Below the pieces are notes generated by a model. The model did not search any database and was not told the origin of the DNA. It was given only the letters and a program-made list of their open reading frames with translations. The position numbers were made by a program, and so were the translations under genes. This document shows positions 52,701-59,550 of a stretch of 64,000 nucleotides of DNA, one piece after another. Numbering within the stretch: position 1 is the first letter of the stretch; each line of letters begins with the position of its first letter. Origin of the DNA: an uncultured Oscillospiraceae bacterium (GTDB lineage: Bacteria > Bacillota > Clostridia > Oscillospirales > Oscillospiraceae); the NCBI GenBank assembly GCA_934569045.1, contig CAKTJX010000010.1:1-64000 (forward strand), in the 5' to 3' direction.

Positions 52701-53035
52701 CTCTCCAGGGCCGCATAGGCCTTCAGGCGGCTGGCCAGCTGCCGGGTTGAAGCCGCCATGGCCACCACCCGTCCGCCGCTGTCCAGGCAGGCCTGCCCGG
52801 CACAGCCCACACTCTCCGCCACACTCCGGCAGAGGCGGCTGAAGGACAGTACCTCCGCATACCGGCTGGCCCGGTCCCCCGCCGCGGCGCAGAGGCAGCG
52901 CTCCATCTCATGGCTGATGAGCTCCGGCACCAGCAGCACCCGGCCCCCCTGCCCCTGGGCCGCGTCCCGGCTGATCTCCTCCAGAATACGCCCACGCAGG
53001 GCTTTCCAATCTGTTCCCAGCAGCAATCGCAGCAT
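49787..53035 (-). CDS. addB: ATP-dependent helicase/nuclease subunit B
   Basis: A 1082-residue partner of AddA. The C-terminal nuclease shows FRVVDYKTGRKSF, and the Fe-S staple uses Cys in LKLCVEDV and NVFDPCQFCPYGAVC. The mid-part has SALRCHECRHLLVLGAKEGA and FCGDDQPSYLFRRLEKMAG. The N-terminus reads MLRLLLGTDWKALRGRILEE, where B. subtilis AddB has a GxxGSGKT loop; no P-loop is visible here, as in RexB-type subunits. ATG 53035 is chosen because AAAGGAG is eight bases before it; the GTG at 53044 overlaps that site. Confidence 0.94.
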   Translation of the reverse strand: MLRLLLGTDWKALRGRILEEISRDAAQGQGGRVLLVPELISHEMERCLCAAAGDRASRYAEVLSFSRLCRSVAESVGCAGQACLDSGGRVVAMAASTRQLASRLKAYAALESKPEFLKELVDAVDEFKRCCITPEDLKQAANASTGSFSQKLEELSMVMEAYDGLCAQGRRDPRDQMTWLLEKLEDCDYSENHVFYIDGFPDFTRQNMAILEHLIRFSPQVTVTLNCDEVDSPLLAFEKPGQTAGELYRMAKRLGIPVRVERLEEPQTALALARQRLFQGPIRESFARETLQTCLADGVWQETMAAAAQAAALVRAGCRYRDITLVVTDMAAYTGPVGLIFRRMGIPVYQAGTEDILQKSVISTVLSALEAACSDFEPKAMQKYLRSALSPVNPDECDMVENYVYLWTVRDKQWLTPWEKHPEGLAKELEGKPMTEADGQRLAQLNELRQRIAEPLEQLRKGVENGKNLSAQVLALYRFLEQLELERRLAELADRLDNQGDNRQAQILNQLWEILVSALEQMYDVLGQTHWEPEQFQRLLRLLLSQYDVGTIPPVLDAVQMGAVSALRCHECRHLLVLGAKEGAFPGYSGAKGVLTDQERVALRKLGVPLTGGALEGIQEEFAEIYGVFCGARESIRVFCGDDQPSYLFRRLEKMAGAARRAQAGTEFAGASKREAGIWLAQWDQAEAARALDAEESYENTLCRRDYAMGALSKPGLEAIYGRELRLSASQVDTQGECRLLYFLKYGLKAKERKPAQIDPAEFGTFVHAVLEQTVRQVNEQGGFGAVSLEDCQRIAGELSRQYRRERFRVLDSSRVQRIMERNEQELQRIVEELWRELHTGAFRPVGVEVAFGADGALPWISIPNDAMPAQLQGKIDRVDLWQGPGSPYFRVVDYKTGRKSFDLCDVTQGVGMQMLIYLFALEQGGEAFFGQKAWSAGVEYFPARVPYVSVSSRGDEQAILDKRLEQWQRSGMVLSDRDVLEAMEPENTQEKVLTKIFQADRDQLRTLKDYVFLRLKLCVEDVASGCVEPNPYIRRNVFDPCQFCPYGAVCHGAGADQARDFRGITPKEFWETVEGEVKNRG

Positions 53036-53143
53036 GGCAGCCACTCCTTTCTGTTACTCTCCGTTCTGATTGCATCCATGTAAATCGACCACAAAATTAG
53101 TAATTCTTCGGATTTTTGAGCAAATCAAAACATTGTGAGCCTT

Positions 53144-53242
53144 GTAGGGGCGGCTACTAGCCGCCCGGAAGGTACGAAAAGCACGCGGTAAAAGCAAAAC
53201 GCTTTATCCCGTCAGCTTCGGGCGGCTAATAGCCGCCCCTAC
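53144..53242. repeat. REP-like double palindrome, copy 11
   Basis: A 99-bp unit (core GGTACGAAAAGC) between addB and spoIIR. A second AAATCAAAACATTGTGAGCC flank is on the left. Nothing else is seen in 53036-53271. Confidence 0.9.
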
Positions 53243-53271
53243 AGGCGCTCAGATATTTTATACATTATCCG

Positions 53272-53817
53272 TTATTTCCTGTCCAATAAACCGGACAGTT
53301 TCTCGTCCAGCCAGGTTTCCGCCTGGCCCAGCTTTTCCAGGAAGAAAAACCGAACCGGTCTCTGTTCGCCAGACCAGACGGGCTCCGCGATTTCTCCACA
53401 GGCCTTGGGGAAGACCACGCCCCACCAGTTGTGGCCCTGCCCCGCTCCGATGGTGACGCGCAGGGTCTCATAGATTCCGGCGGGCAGGGCGCAGTCCTCT
53501 CCCTGCCTGGTCTCAAATCGCTCCCGGCCAAGGCTGATCCGGACCTCCTCCGTGCCTCCAGCTGATCGCAGGGCAGCCTGCGCCGTATCCCGCAGGGCCG
53601 GAAGGGCCCCTTCCAGAGAATCCCGAGACACCGTATCCAGTTGACGCAGCACCGCATCCCGGACCAGAAGCTTTTTCGCCTGATCCCCTCGGCTGTCGGA
53701 GGCCGCCACCACATGGAGCCGGACCACATCCCGCTCCAATACCAGCTTGGAGGCAAGCAGGCTCCCCGCCAGGAAGCACACCGCCGCCAGAAGCAGACTC
53801 ACAAGCTTTTTCTTCAT
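53272..53817 (-). CDS. spoIIR: Stage II sporulation protein R
   Basis: A 181-residue forespore-secreted signal protein that triggers SpoIIGA processing of pro-sigma-E in the mother cell. The N-terminal signal/anchor is KLVSLLLAAVCFLAGSLLAS. Family motifs are VVRLHVVAASDSRGDQAKKL, LVRDAVLRQLDTVS and TIGAGQGHNWWGVVFPKACG. ATG 53817 is used; a GTG nine bases upstream is also open. The ribosome site is weak. Sigma-F control is expected from the family; no operator was identified. Confidence 0.92.
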   Translation of the reverse strand: MKKKLVSLLLAAVCFLAGSLLASKLVLERDVVRLHVVAASDSRGDQAKKLLVRDAVLRQLDTVSRDSLEGALPALRDTAQAALRSAGGTEEVRISLGRERFETRQGEDCALPAGIYETLRVTIGAGQGHNWWGVVFPKACGEIAEPVWSGEQRPVRFFFLEKLGQAETWLDEKLSGLLDRK

Positions 53818-53879
53818 AAAGAACACCGCCCAGACAAATATGTGTCAAGTCTGGACGGTTTCTTCGGATTTTATACAGC

Positions 53880-54737
53880 TTACACGGGCTTTGCCAGGAA
53901 AACCTGGGGATAATTGTCCTTGAGCATATTGCAGACCACCGCGCCGTACTCAAAGGAGGGCATGATGGCAAACACCGCGCTGCCGGAGCCCGTCATCTGC
54001 TGGCACAATGCCCCATAGGTATTGCAGATGGACTTGATGTAGTTCAGCTCCAGGTGCTCCGCGGTCACCACGGGGTCAAACACATTGTAGACGTTCTCCG
54101 CCACCTTGTTCAGGTCCCCCGCCAGCAGAGCCGTCTCCATAGCCCGGTTGTCCGGACGCATGGGGATGGCCACAGTATCGATCTTTTTGTACAGCTCCGG
54201 GGTGGACACGGAGAACTCCGGCTTGCACACCACGAACACGCAGTCCGGCAGGTCCGGCAGCTTCCGCAGCCGCTCCCCCCGGCCTTCCACCATGGCGGTG
54301 CCCCCCACCACGCAGAAGGGCACATCGCTGCCCACCTGGGCCCCCAGCTCCGCCAGGGCAAAAATAGACAGCGGCGCGTCATAGTGCCGGTTCAGCGCCC
54401 GGAGCACCGCCGCCGCGTCGGCGCTGCCGCCGCCGAGCCCCGCCCCGGAGGGAATCCGCTTGGTAATGCGGATGGCAAGGCCATCTGGGTCAATCTTCAA
54501 CGTATCGCAGAACACCTGGGCCGCCTTCCAGGCCAGATTCTCCGGCCCGCAGGGAATATCCTCCCGGGAACATTCCAGCACCCAGGGCTTTCCGGTGCCC
54601 ACATCGATCTCCACATCATCCCGCACGGAGATGGTCTGCATCACGCTTTGCAGGTCGTGATAGCCGTCCGCCCGCTTGTCCAGTACATCCAGTGTCAGAT
54701 TTACCTTGGCAAAAGCGCCTTCATAAAGAGTGGTCAT
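53880..54737 (-). CDS. ispE: 4-diphosphocytidyl-2-C-methyl-D-erythritol kinase
   Basis: A 285-residue GHMP kinase of the MEP isoprenoid pathway, phosphorylating CDP-methylerythritol. It begins AFAKVNLTLDVLDKRADGYH with catalytic Lys and Asp partners. The ATP loop is IPSGAGLGGGSADAAAVLRA, and the third motif is CQQMTGSGSAVFAI. AAGGAG precedes ATG 54737. spoIIR follows on the same strand after ~60 bp and may share the transcript. Confidence 0.96.
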   Translation of the reverse strand: MTTLYEGAFAKVNLTLDVLDKRADGYHDLQSVMQTISVRDDVEIDVGTGKPWVLECSREDIPCGPENLAWKAAQVFCDTLKIDPDGLAIRITKRIPSGAGLGGGSADAAAVLRALNRHYDAPLSIFALAELGAQVGSDVPFCVVGGTAMVEGRGERLRKLPDLPDCVFVVCKPEFSVSTPELYKKIDTVAIPMRPDNRAMETALLAGDLNKVAENVYNVFDPVVTAEHLELNYIKSICNTYGALCQQMTGSGSAVFAIMPSFEYGAVVCNMLKDNYPQVFLAKPV

Positions 54738-54862
54738 GGTTTTACGCTCCTTTTCCGTTTCTGAAACCCATTATACCGGATTCTTCGCCAAAAAGCAATT
54801 GCCGAATATTCCACGGGAAATCGGACAGACTAAGGCTACATTCATAAAGGAGGCATTTTCGC

Positions 54863-55066
54863 ATGGATATGATTGCGCTGATTCTGGCAGTCATCGGCTG
54901 CGTCAACTGGGGCCTGGTGGGCCTGTTCCGATTCGACCTGGTAGCCTGGCTCTTCGGCGGCTCCGCCAGCGTCCTGAGCCGCATCATCTACACCCTGGTG
55001 GGCCTGGCGGGGCTGTGGTGCATCACGTTCTTTTTCCGCAAGGCCGCGTTCCGGGACGCGGAATAA
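54863..55066 (+). CDS. DUF378-family small membrane protein
   Basis: A 67-residue protein with two membrane helices (MIALILAVIGCVNWGLVGLF, IIYTLVGLAGLWCITFFF) and the family signature GCVNWGLVG. It is similar to YuzA/YflB-type proteins of Bacillus. AAAGGAGG precedes ATG 54863. Function unknown. Confidence 0.85.
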   Translation: MDMIALILAVIGCVNWGLVGLFRFDLVAWLFGGSASVLSRIIYTLVGLAGLWCITFFFRKAAFRDAE

Positions 55067-55089
55067 AGGGTCTGCCTGGGCAGGCCCGG

Positions 55090-55200
55090 CGAAATCCAGC
55101 CTGCGGCTGGGTGAAATCTGCCTGACGGCAGGTGAATCCATACCGTGGCCGGACGAAATCGCCCTTTGGGCGGTTATGGTGTCCCTGCGGGACGGATTCA
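55090..55200 (-). repeat. Five-hairpin array, copy B
   Basis: On the minus strand the order is GTCCC/GGGAC, CGCCC/GGGCG, a degraded stem (CCGGCCACGGTATGG), CTGCC/GGCAG and CCAGCC/GGCTGG, with linkers ATTTCGT, ATTCACC and ATTTCAC. The order matches copies A and C. Confidence 0.8.
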
Positions 55201-55202
55201 AT

Positions 55203-55254
55203 AAGCTGTCATTGCAAGCCGGAGGCGCTTGTTTGCAATGGCAGCTTGTTTTTT
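55203..55254 (+). terminator. Terminator upstream of the gntR promoter
   Basis: Stem AAGCTGTCATTGCAA/TTGCAATGGCAGCTT followed by GTTTTTTC. It closes transcription from the DUF378 gene. Confidence 0.8.
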
Positions 55255-55259
55255 CGTTG

Positions 55260-55288
55260 TTGACATTCTCCGCGAAAGTGTGTATATT
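55260..55288 (+). promoter_or_regulatory. Promoter and likely GntR operator of the ABC cassette
   Basis: TTGACA (55260-55265), 17 bases, TATATT (55283-55288). AAGTGT (55277-55282) and ACACTT (55306-55311) form an inverted pair across the start region, a plausible autoregulatory site. Confidence 0.75.
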
Positions 55289-55333
55289 GTGTTTATTCAT
55301 TAAGTACACTTAGAGCAAGACAGGATGTGAACC

Positions 55334-55711
55334 ATGGAAATCATCATCAGCAACAACGCGAACAAGCCCATCTATGAGCAAATCGTCTCACAGATGAAGG
55401 CAATGATCATGAGCGGAGAGCTGCAGTCCGGAGAAGCCATTCCCTCTATGCGGGCATTGGCAAAGTCCATCCATGTAAGCGTCATTACGGTTCAAAAGGC
55501 CTATGAGGACTTGCAGAGAGACGGCTTTATCGAGACCACGGTGGGGCGGGGAAGCTTCGTATCCGCGCGAAACAAGGAATTTTATCAGGAGGAGCAGCAG
55601 CGCATCGCGGAGACGCATTTGCAGGCCGCCGCGGAAATCGGGCGCACCAGCAATATCTCCCTGGGAAAGCTCGTGGAGCTGCTGACCCTATTTTATCAGG
55701 AGGACGATTGA
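55334..55711 (+). CDS. GntR-family regulator, YtrA type
   Basis: A 125-residue short GntR protein. The winged helix is at residues ~10-75 (PIYEQIVSQMKAMIMSGELQ, SMRALAKSIHVSVITVQKAY, DGFIETTVGRGSFV), and a short helical tail (NISLGKLVELLTLFYQED) acts as dimer interface. It is the first gene of a regulator-ATPase-permease cassette, one base before the ATPase. Members usually repress the cassette and respond to cell-envelope stress or cationic antibiotics. Confidence 0.9.
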   Translation: MEIIISNNANKPIYEQIVSQMKAMIMSGELQSGEAIPSMRALAKSIHVSVITVQKAYEDLQRDGFIETTVGRGSFVSARNKEFYQEEQQRIAETHLQAAAEIGRTSNISLGKLVELLTLFYQEDD

Positions 55712-55712
55712 T

Positions 55713-56579
55713 ATGGAACCTATTTTAGAATTGCGTGATGTGTACAAGGCCTTTCCAAATTCAGGCTTTGCTTTGGACCATGTGAACTTCTCCCTTCCAT
55801 ACGGGTCTATTCTGGGGTTTGTGGGAGAAAACGGTGCCGGGAAAACCACGACCATTGGCTGTATCCTGAACACCCTCGCCAAGGACAGCGGAACCGTCCG
55901 GCTGTTCGGACAGGAAATGACCGATGCGGATACGGCTCTGCGTGAGAAAATCGGCGTTGTCTATGACGGTGATAATTTCCCCACCTACTGGACAGCCACG
56001 CGGTTGGCCGAGGTCATGGCGGGTATTTACAGACAGTGGGACAATGCGCTGTTTCAGAAATACCTGACTGACTTTCATCTGCCCCCAACACAAAAAATCA
56101 GCCGCTATTCCAAAGGCATGACCATGAAGCTTGCCATCGCCGCCGCTCTGGCGCACCATCCGCAGCTGCTCATTCTGGACGAGGCCACCGGCGGGCTGGA
56201 CCCCATTATGCGGGATGAAATGCTGGATGATTTCCTGGAATTTGTGCAGGAAGAGAACCATTCCATTCTGCTGTCGTCCCATATCACCAGTGATCTGGAA
56301 AAAATCGCGGACTACATTACATTTATCCACAATGGAAAGATCATTCTGACCGCCTCCAAAAACGATCTTTCCTATCACTATGCCGTGATGCGCTGCCGGG
56401 AAAGCCAGTTTCAGGCCCTGGACCGGGCGGATATTCTTGCCTACCGCAGACGGGACTATCAGGTGGACGTGCTGGTTTCTGACAGGGAGAAAGCAGCAAA
56501 AAGATACAAAGACGCGGTGATCGATCCTGTTTCGATTGAGGAAACGATGCTGCTGCTCGTAAAGGGGGAACGGGTATGA
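55713..56579 (+). CDS. ABC-2 type transporter ATP-binding protein
   Basis: A 288-residue ATPase. Walker A is GFVGENGAGKTTTIG, the signature region RYSKGMTMKLAIAAAL (SKGM for the usual SGGQ), Walker B LLILDEATGGLDPI and the switch His in ILLSSHITSDLEK. It resembles YtrB/BcrA-type exporters. It overlaps the permease start by four bases. Its base composition is less GC-rich than core genes. Confidence 0.92.
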   Translation: MEPILELRDVYKAFPNSGFALDHVNFSLPYGSILGFVGENGAGKTTTIGCILNTLAKDSGTVRLFGQEMTDADTALREKIGVVYDGDNFPTYWTATRLAEVMAGIYRQWDNALFQKYLTDFHLPPTQKISRYSKGMTMKLAIAAALAHHPQLLILDEATGGLDPIMRDEMLDDFLEFVQEENHSILLSSHITSDLEKIADYITFIHNGKIILTASKNDLSYHYAVMRCRESQFQALDRADILAYRRRDYQVDVLVSDREKAAKRYKDAVIDPVSIEETMLLLVKGERV

Positions 56580-57232
56580 AGGGATTATTGAAAAACAATT
56601 TCTACGCGGCACTTTCCAATGGGCGGATTCTTGCTGGAATTCTTCTTTTGCTGGGATCTTTTGTTGTGGTCATAGGCCGAAAGATGCCCTCCGCGCTGAT
56701 GTTCTATATCCTGTTGGCGATCATCGGATTTTCTCTGAATTTTCTTGCGAGCATCCGAAAAGAATGGGGAACCAAATGGGGCAAATACAAGCTGACCCTG
56801 CCCGTCCGGCGCTCGGAGATCGTGCGGAGCTACTTCTGGAGCCTGCTGCTGTGGCTGGCAGCCGGAATGCTTTTTGCGGGAATCGGAACCGCCCTCTCGA
56901 TTGCGCTGCATGGCTTCTTTTTAGACCGGGCCACAGACGTATACCTGCTGTTCGTGGTAGGCGCGGGAATCAGTCTGATGACGGCCGCGATCTTCTTTCC
57001 GCTCCTTTATTGGGGCGGTGAGGCCCGCAACGAGGTATCTCTGGGCATCAGCATTCTCTGCGGTGTCGGACTCACACTGGGACTGATCGCCCTTGAAAAC
57101 GCTCTGTTTTCCGCGCCGTTGACAGCCGCGCAAATCGTCCTGGGCGGCGAGTTGATCCTTGGGTGCGCAGGGCTGGCATTCGCCCTTTCCTATTTTATAA
57201 GCGTTTCCATTTTCCGACGAAAAGAATACTGA
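56576..57232 (+). CDS. ABC-2 type transporter permease
   Basis: A 218-residue membrane protein with six helices (ILAGILLLLGSFVVVIG, FYILLAIIGFSLNFLASIRK, FWSLLLWLAAGMLFAGIGTA and others) and the typical RKEWGTKWGKYKLTLPVRRS loop. It works with the upstream ATPase, probably exporting a peptide or lipid-active compound. The substrate is unknown. Confidence 0.88.
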   Translation: MKGLLKNNFYAALSNGRILAGILLLLGSFVVVIGRKMPSALMFYILLAIIGFSLNFLASIRKEWGTKWGKYKLTLPVRRSEIVRSYFWSLLLWLAAGMLFAGIGTALSIALHGFFLDRATDVYLLFVVGAGISLMTAAIFFPLLYWGGEARNEVSLGISILCGVGLTLGLIALENALFSAPLTAAQIVLGGELILGCAGLAFALSYFISVSIFRRKEY

Positions 57233-57240
57233 CGATATAA

Positions 57241-57270
57241 AAAGAGAGCCAGCCCGCGCTGACTCTCTTT
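57241..57270. terminator. Terminator between permease and the minus-strand pair
   Basis: AAAGAGAG-CAGC/GCTG-CTCTCTTT stem with one mismatch. Confidence 0.8.
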
Positions 57271-57273
57271 TCT

Positions 57274-57558
57274 TCACTCGTTTGGAACAACACAGTCAAG
57301 GAAATGGGGGACACCATCCGTCAGACTGATATTGCAGCTTACATGATAGGGAAATTCAGAATGGCTGTCCAGAACCAGAAGTCCTGCTCTATTTTGAGAC
57401 TTTCCACCATCGTCCACGCCTACAAAGCAGAAGACACCGTTCTCATTTTCACCATACGCGGATGTGGCAGACTCCCTATGCGCCGCCACAAATGTACGGC
57501 CAAGCTTATCAATACATGCCTGAATGCCAATTTTTCTTGCCGCTTCAACGCTTAACAT
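57274..57558 (-). CDS. Small partner protein of the JAMM gene, unknown family
   Basis: A 94-residue protein (ARKIGIQACIDKLGRTFVAA, NGVFCFVGVDDGGKSQNR, SHSEFPYHVSCNISLTDGVP). It looks like a compact alpha/beta domain of the size of immunity or adaptor proteins. It follows the JAMM gene by 18 bp on the same strand and is certainly co-transcribed. Base composition is AT-richer than neighbours. Confidence 0.65.
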   Translation of the reverse strand: MLSVEAARKIGIQACIDKLGRTFVAAHRESATSAYGENENGVFCFVGVDDGGKSQNRAGLLVLDSHSEFPYHVSCNISLTDGVPHFLDCVVPNE

Positions 57559-57576
57559 ATTGTTCTGCCTCCTTTA

Positions 57577-58035
57577 TCATAGAAAATCATGGAACATATC
57601 CATTGTAAAGGTAATTTCAATTCCTGTTCTTCCAGAAATCAGTTTGCTCTCCGGCTGCCCAATTCTCTTTAGAGTATCCCGGTCCTGGGGCGATGGGATC
57701 GGCGTGTCCTCTCCAGGGTGAGAATGTCCAATGATTACCAAACGTCTGCTCAAAAGCATTTCCACAAGCACATCGTCGAAAGCACACCGGACGCTTTCCC
57801 CATGGAAGAGAATATCCTCCGTCTTTCCGCGGAGGACCGCAAACTCATGTCCGGTCTTTGCGGTCAAATAGGCAATATCCTTCATTGTCAGATGGAGACG
57901 TGAAAACTTTGCCCAATCCCCAGGGTGCGGCACACGGTCCAGCATCGCCTGCCTATGCGCATCCAATCCGCCGTTTCCCTGTCGGATTGCCGCAAGAGAT
58001 GTCCGCATGGATTGGGTTGAGAGCAATTCCAGCAC
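57577..58035 (-). CDS. JAMM/MPN-domain metalloprotease-like protein
   Basis: A ~152-residue protein with the JAMM zinc signature GHSHPGEDTPIPSPQDRDTL (His-x-His-Pro, Ser-x-x-Asp). Glu in TEDILFHGESVR may be the catalytic acid. The frame is open from GTG 58089. That codon lies at the predicted transcription start of a perfect promoter (58122-58094), so the GTG at 58035, which has AAGG upstream, is the more likely start. JAMM proteins remove ubiquitin-like tags or act in toxin, phage or sulfur-carrier systems; nothing here decides which. The pair has the look of acquired DNA. Confidence 0.72.
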   Translation of the reverse strand: MLELLSTQSMRTSLAAIRQGNGGLDAHRQAMLDRVPHPGDWAKFSRLHLTMKDIAYLTAKTGHEFAVLRGKTEDILFHGESVRCAFDDVLVEMLLSRRLVIIGHSHPGEDTPIPSPQDRDTLKRIGQPESKLISGRTGIEITFTMDMFHDFL

Positions 58036-58093
58036 ATTTACACCAGCCTTACAATATTGTGTGGAATTGTTTGAATTCCATCTGTTCACTTAT

Positions 58094-58122
58094 ATTATAT
58101 GGACATTTTCATAGGCTGTCAA
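58094..58122 (-). promoter_or_regulatory. Consensus promoter of the JAMM pair
   Basis: TTGACA (58122-58117), 17 bases, TATAAT (58099-58094) on the minus strand. Confidence 0.85.
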
Positions 58123-58164
58123 GATGATATAATCCCATTTTTCTGATTCAGCAAAATGGATAAA

Positions 58165-58195
58165 GGGCAGCATGAACACAAAGATCATGCTGCCC
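58165..58195. terminator. Hairpin after the zinc-ribbon/Ig gene
   Basis: 11-bp stem GGGCAGCATGA/TCATGCTGCCC. Its T tract is short, so it may be a moderate terminator. Confidence 0.65.
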
Positions 58196-58232
58196 CGACT
58201 TTTTGCGTACTATACCGTTTTCCTACGGATTC

Positions 58233-59288
58233 TCAGTATTTCACCCGCACCACACAGCTGACAGTCTGGCCGTCATACTTTGCAGTGATCTTTGCGACAC
58301 CTCGGCCCATGGCGGTGACAACGCCGTTGCGGACCATGGCGATGCTGGAATCGCTGGTGGACCAGGTGACATCCTCAGCCTTCAGGTCGCAGTCCAGCTC
58401 CAGAGTAGTATACACACCCAGGCGGCCGAAGGTGATATCGGTTTTCTTCAGCTTCAGGGTAGTGTTGCCGGAGGAGGTGGCCTCGGTGGCCTCTTCGGTG
58501 GCTTCGTTCTCGGCCTCGGTGGCCTCGGTGGTGGGCTCTGTCTCCTCGATGGCGACGGTGACGGGGCACTTCAGGGTCTGGTCGCCGCAGGTGATGACCA
58601 CATTGGTGGTACCGTTGCCCACAGCCGTGACACAGCCGTCAGCGTTGACGGTAACCACGCTCTCATCTTCCGAGCTGTAAGCCAGGGAATCGGTAGTATC
58701 CTCCGGGGTGACCACCACATTCAGCAGCCACATCTGCCCGGCGCTCTTCAGCGTCTCCACGCCGGTGGACATAGCCAGGCCGGTGCAGGGCACGGTGGGA
58801 GCCTCGGTTTCTTCCGTGGCGATGGTATCCATGGTTTCGGCAGCAACAGTAGGAGGCGTGGTCTCCTTGCCGCTGTCTGCCTTCTTGCCGGGCAGCAGGA
58901 ACTTGACAGCCAGGAACCCCGTTGCCAGCAGCACCAGGGCAATGAAAATCACCAGCACCACCACAAGACCCGTATTGGTCTTGTGGGGCTCATCGTAATC
59001 CGGGGCAGAGGAGTAGTAGTCCGTATCGTCATCCTCGGCGCTGACGGAAGCGGACTTGTCCGTATTCACCGCATCGAAATCGAAGACCCGCTTGTTTTTC
59101 GGGGCCTTGGCGTCCTGGGGCTTGGAATCCAAGTCCTTGGTCAGATCATTCAGGTCAAAATTCTCCAGCTCCGCCGGGTCCACGGCAGGCTCCGCAGCCG
59201 CACCATCCGGCCGCCAGCCACAGATGGGGCAGCAGGGGGCAGTATCCTGGAAGGCGGTGCCGCACACTTCGCATGTAATCCGATTCAT
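58233..59288 (-). CDS. Zinc-ribbon membrane protein with two Ig-like (BIG2) domains
   Basis: A 351-residue protein. The N-terminal zinc ribbon is CEVCGTAFQDTAPCCPICGW (residues 6-25), followed by an acidic cytoplasmic linker and a membrane helix (GLVVVLVIFIALVLLATGFL, ~107-128). Two bacterial Ig-like domains follow (SLAYSSEDESVVTVNADGCV, TAVGNGTTNVVITCG and VTWSTSDSSIAMVRNGVVTA, MGRGVAKITAKYDGQ), separated by a Thr/Glu-rich spacer. It is divergent from the large kinase gene at 59551 and built like the zinc-ribbon proteins at 34629 and 35576. Promoter: TTGTTT-17-TATAAT at 59405-59377. Confidence 0.82.
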   Translation of the reverse strand: MNRITCEVCGTAFQDTAPCCPICGWRPDGAAAEPAVDPAELENFDLNDLTKDLDSKPQDAKAPKNKRVFDFDAVNTDKSASVSAEDDDTDYYSSAPDYDEPHKTNTGLVVVLVIFIALVLLATGFLAVKFLLPGKKADSGKETTPPTVAAETMDTIATEETEAPTVPCTGLAMSTGVETLKSAGQMWLLNVVVTPEDTTDSLAYSSEDESVVTVNADGCVTAVGNGTTNVVITCGDQTLKCPVTVAIEETEPTTEATEAENEATEEATEATSSGNTTLKLKKTDITFGRLGVYTTLELDCDLKAEDVTWSTSDSSIAMVRNGVVTAMGRGVAKITAKYDGQTVSCVVRVKY

Positions 59289-59376
59289 GGAATCTCCTCC
59301 TTACGGGAGCGCCCGGAATCCCACAATTTTCCTGTAGTTCGGTGCTCCTGAGATATATTCTCTCTATTATTGACGG

Positions 59377-59405
59377 ATTATACCACTTTTCTTTTTGGAA
59401 AACAA
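59377..59405 (-). promoter_or_regulatory. Promoter of the zinc-ribbon/Ig gene
   Basis: TTGTTT (59405-59400), 17 bases, TATAAT (59382-59377). Confidence 0.65.
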
Positions 59406-59497
59406 GAGGCTTTCGGCAAATTCTCCTGGGAGCGCCGGAATATTTCCGGACAAATGTGAATTTTTCTGGATTTTCTCCGTCAACCGCAAAAAGAATG

Positions 59498-59526
59498 TTG
59501 ATTTTTCCCCGGTTTTATTTTATGAT
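59498..59526 (+). promoter_or_regulatory. Promoter of the transmembrane kinase gene
   Basis: TTGATT (59498-59503), 17 bases, TATGAT (59521-59526). The start codon is only ~25 bases beyond. Confidence 0.6.
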
Positions 59527-59550
59527 AAGGGGGTTAAGGAGGCGAATTTT

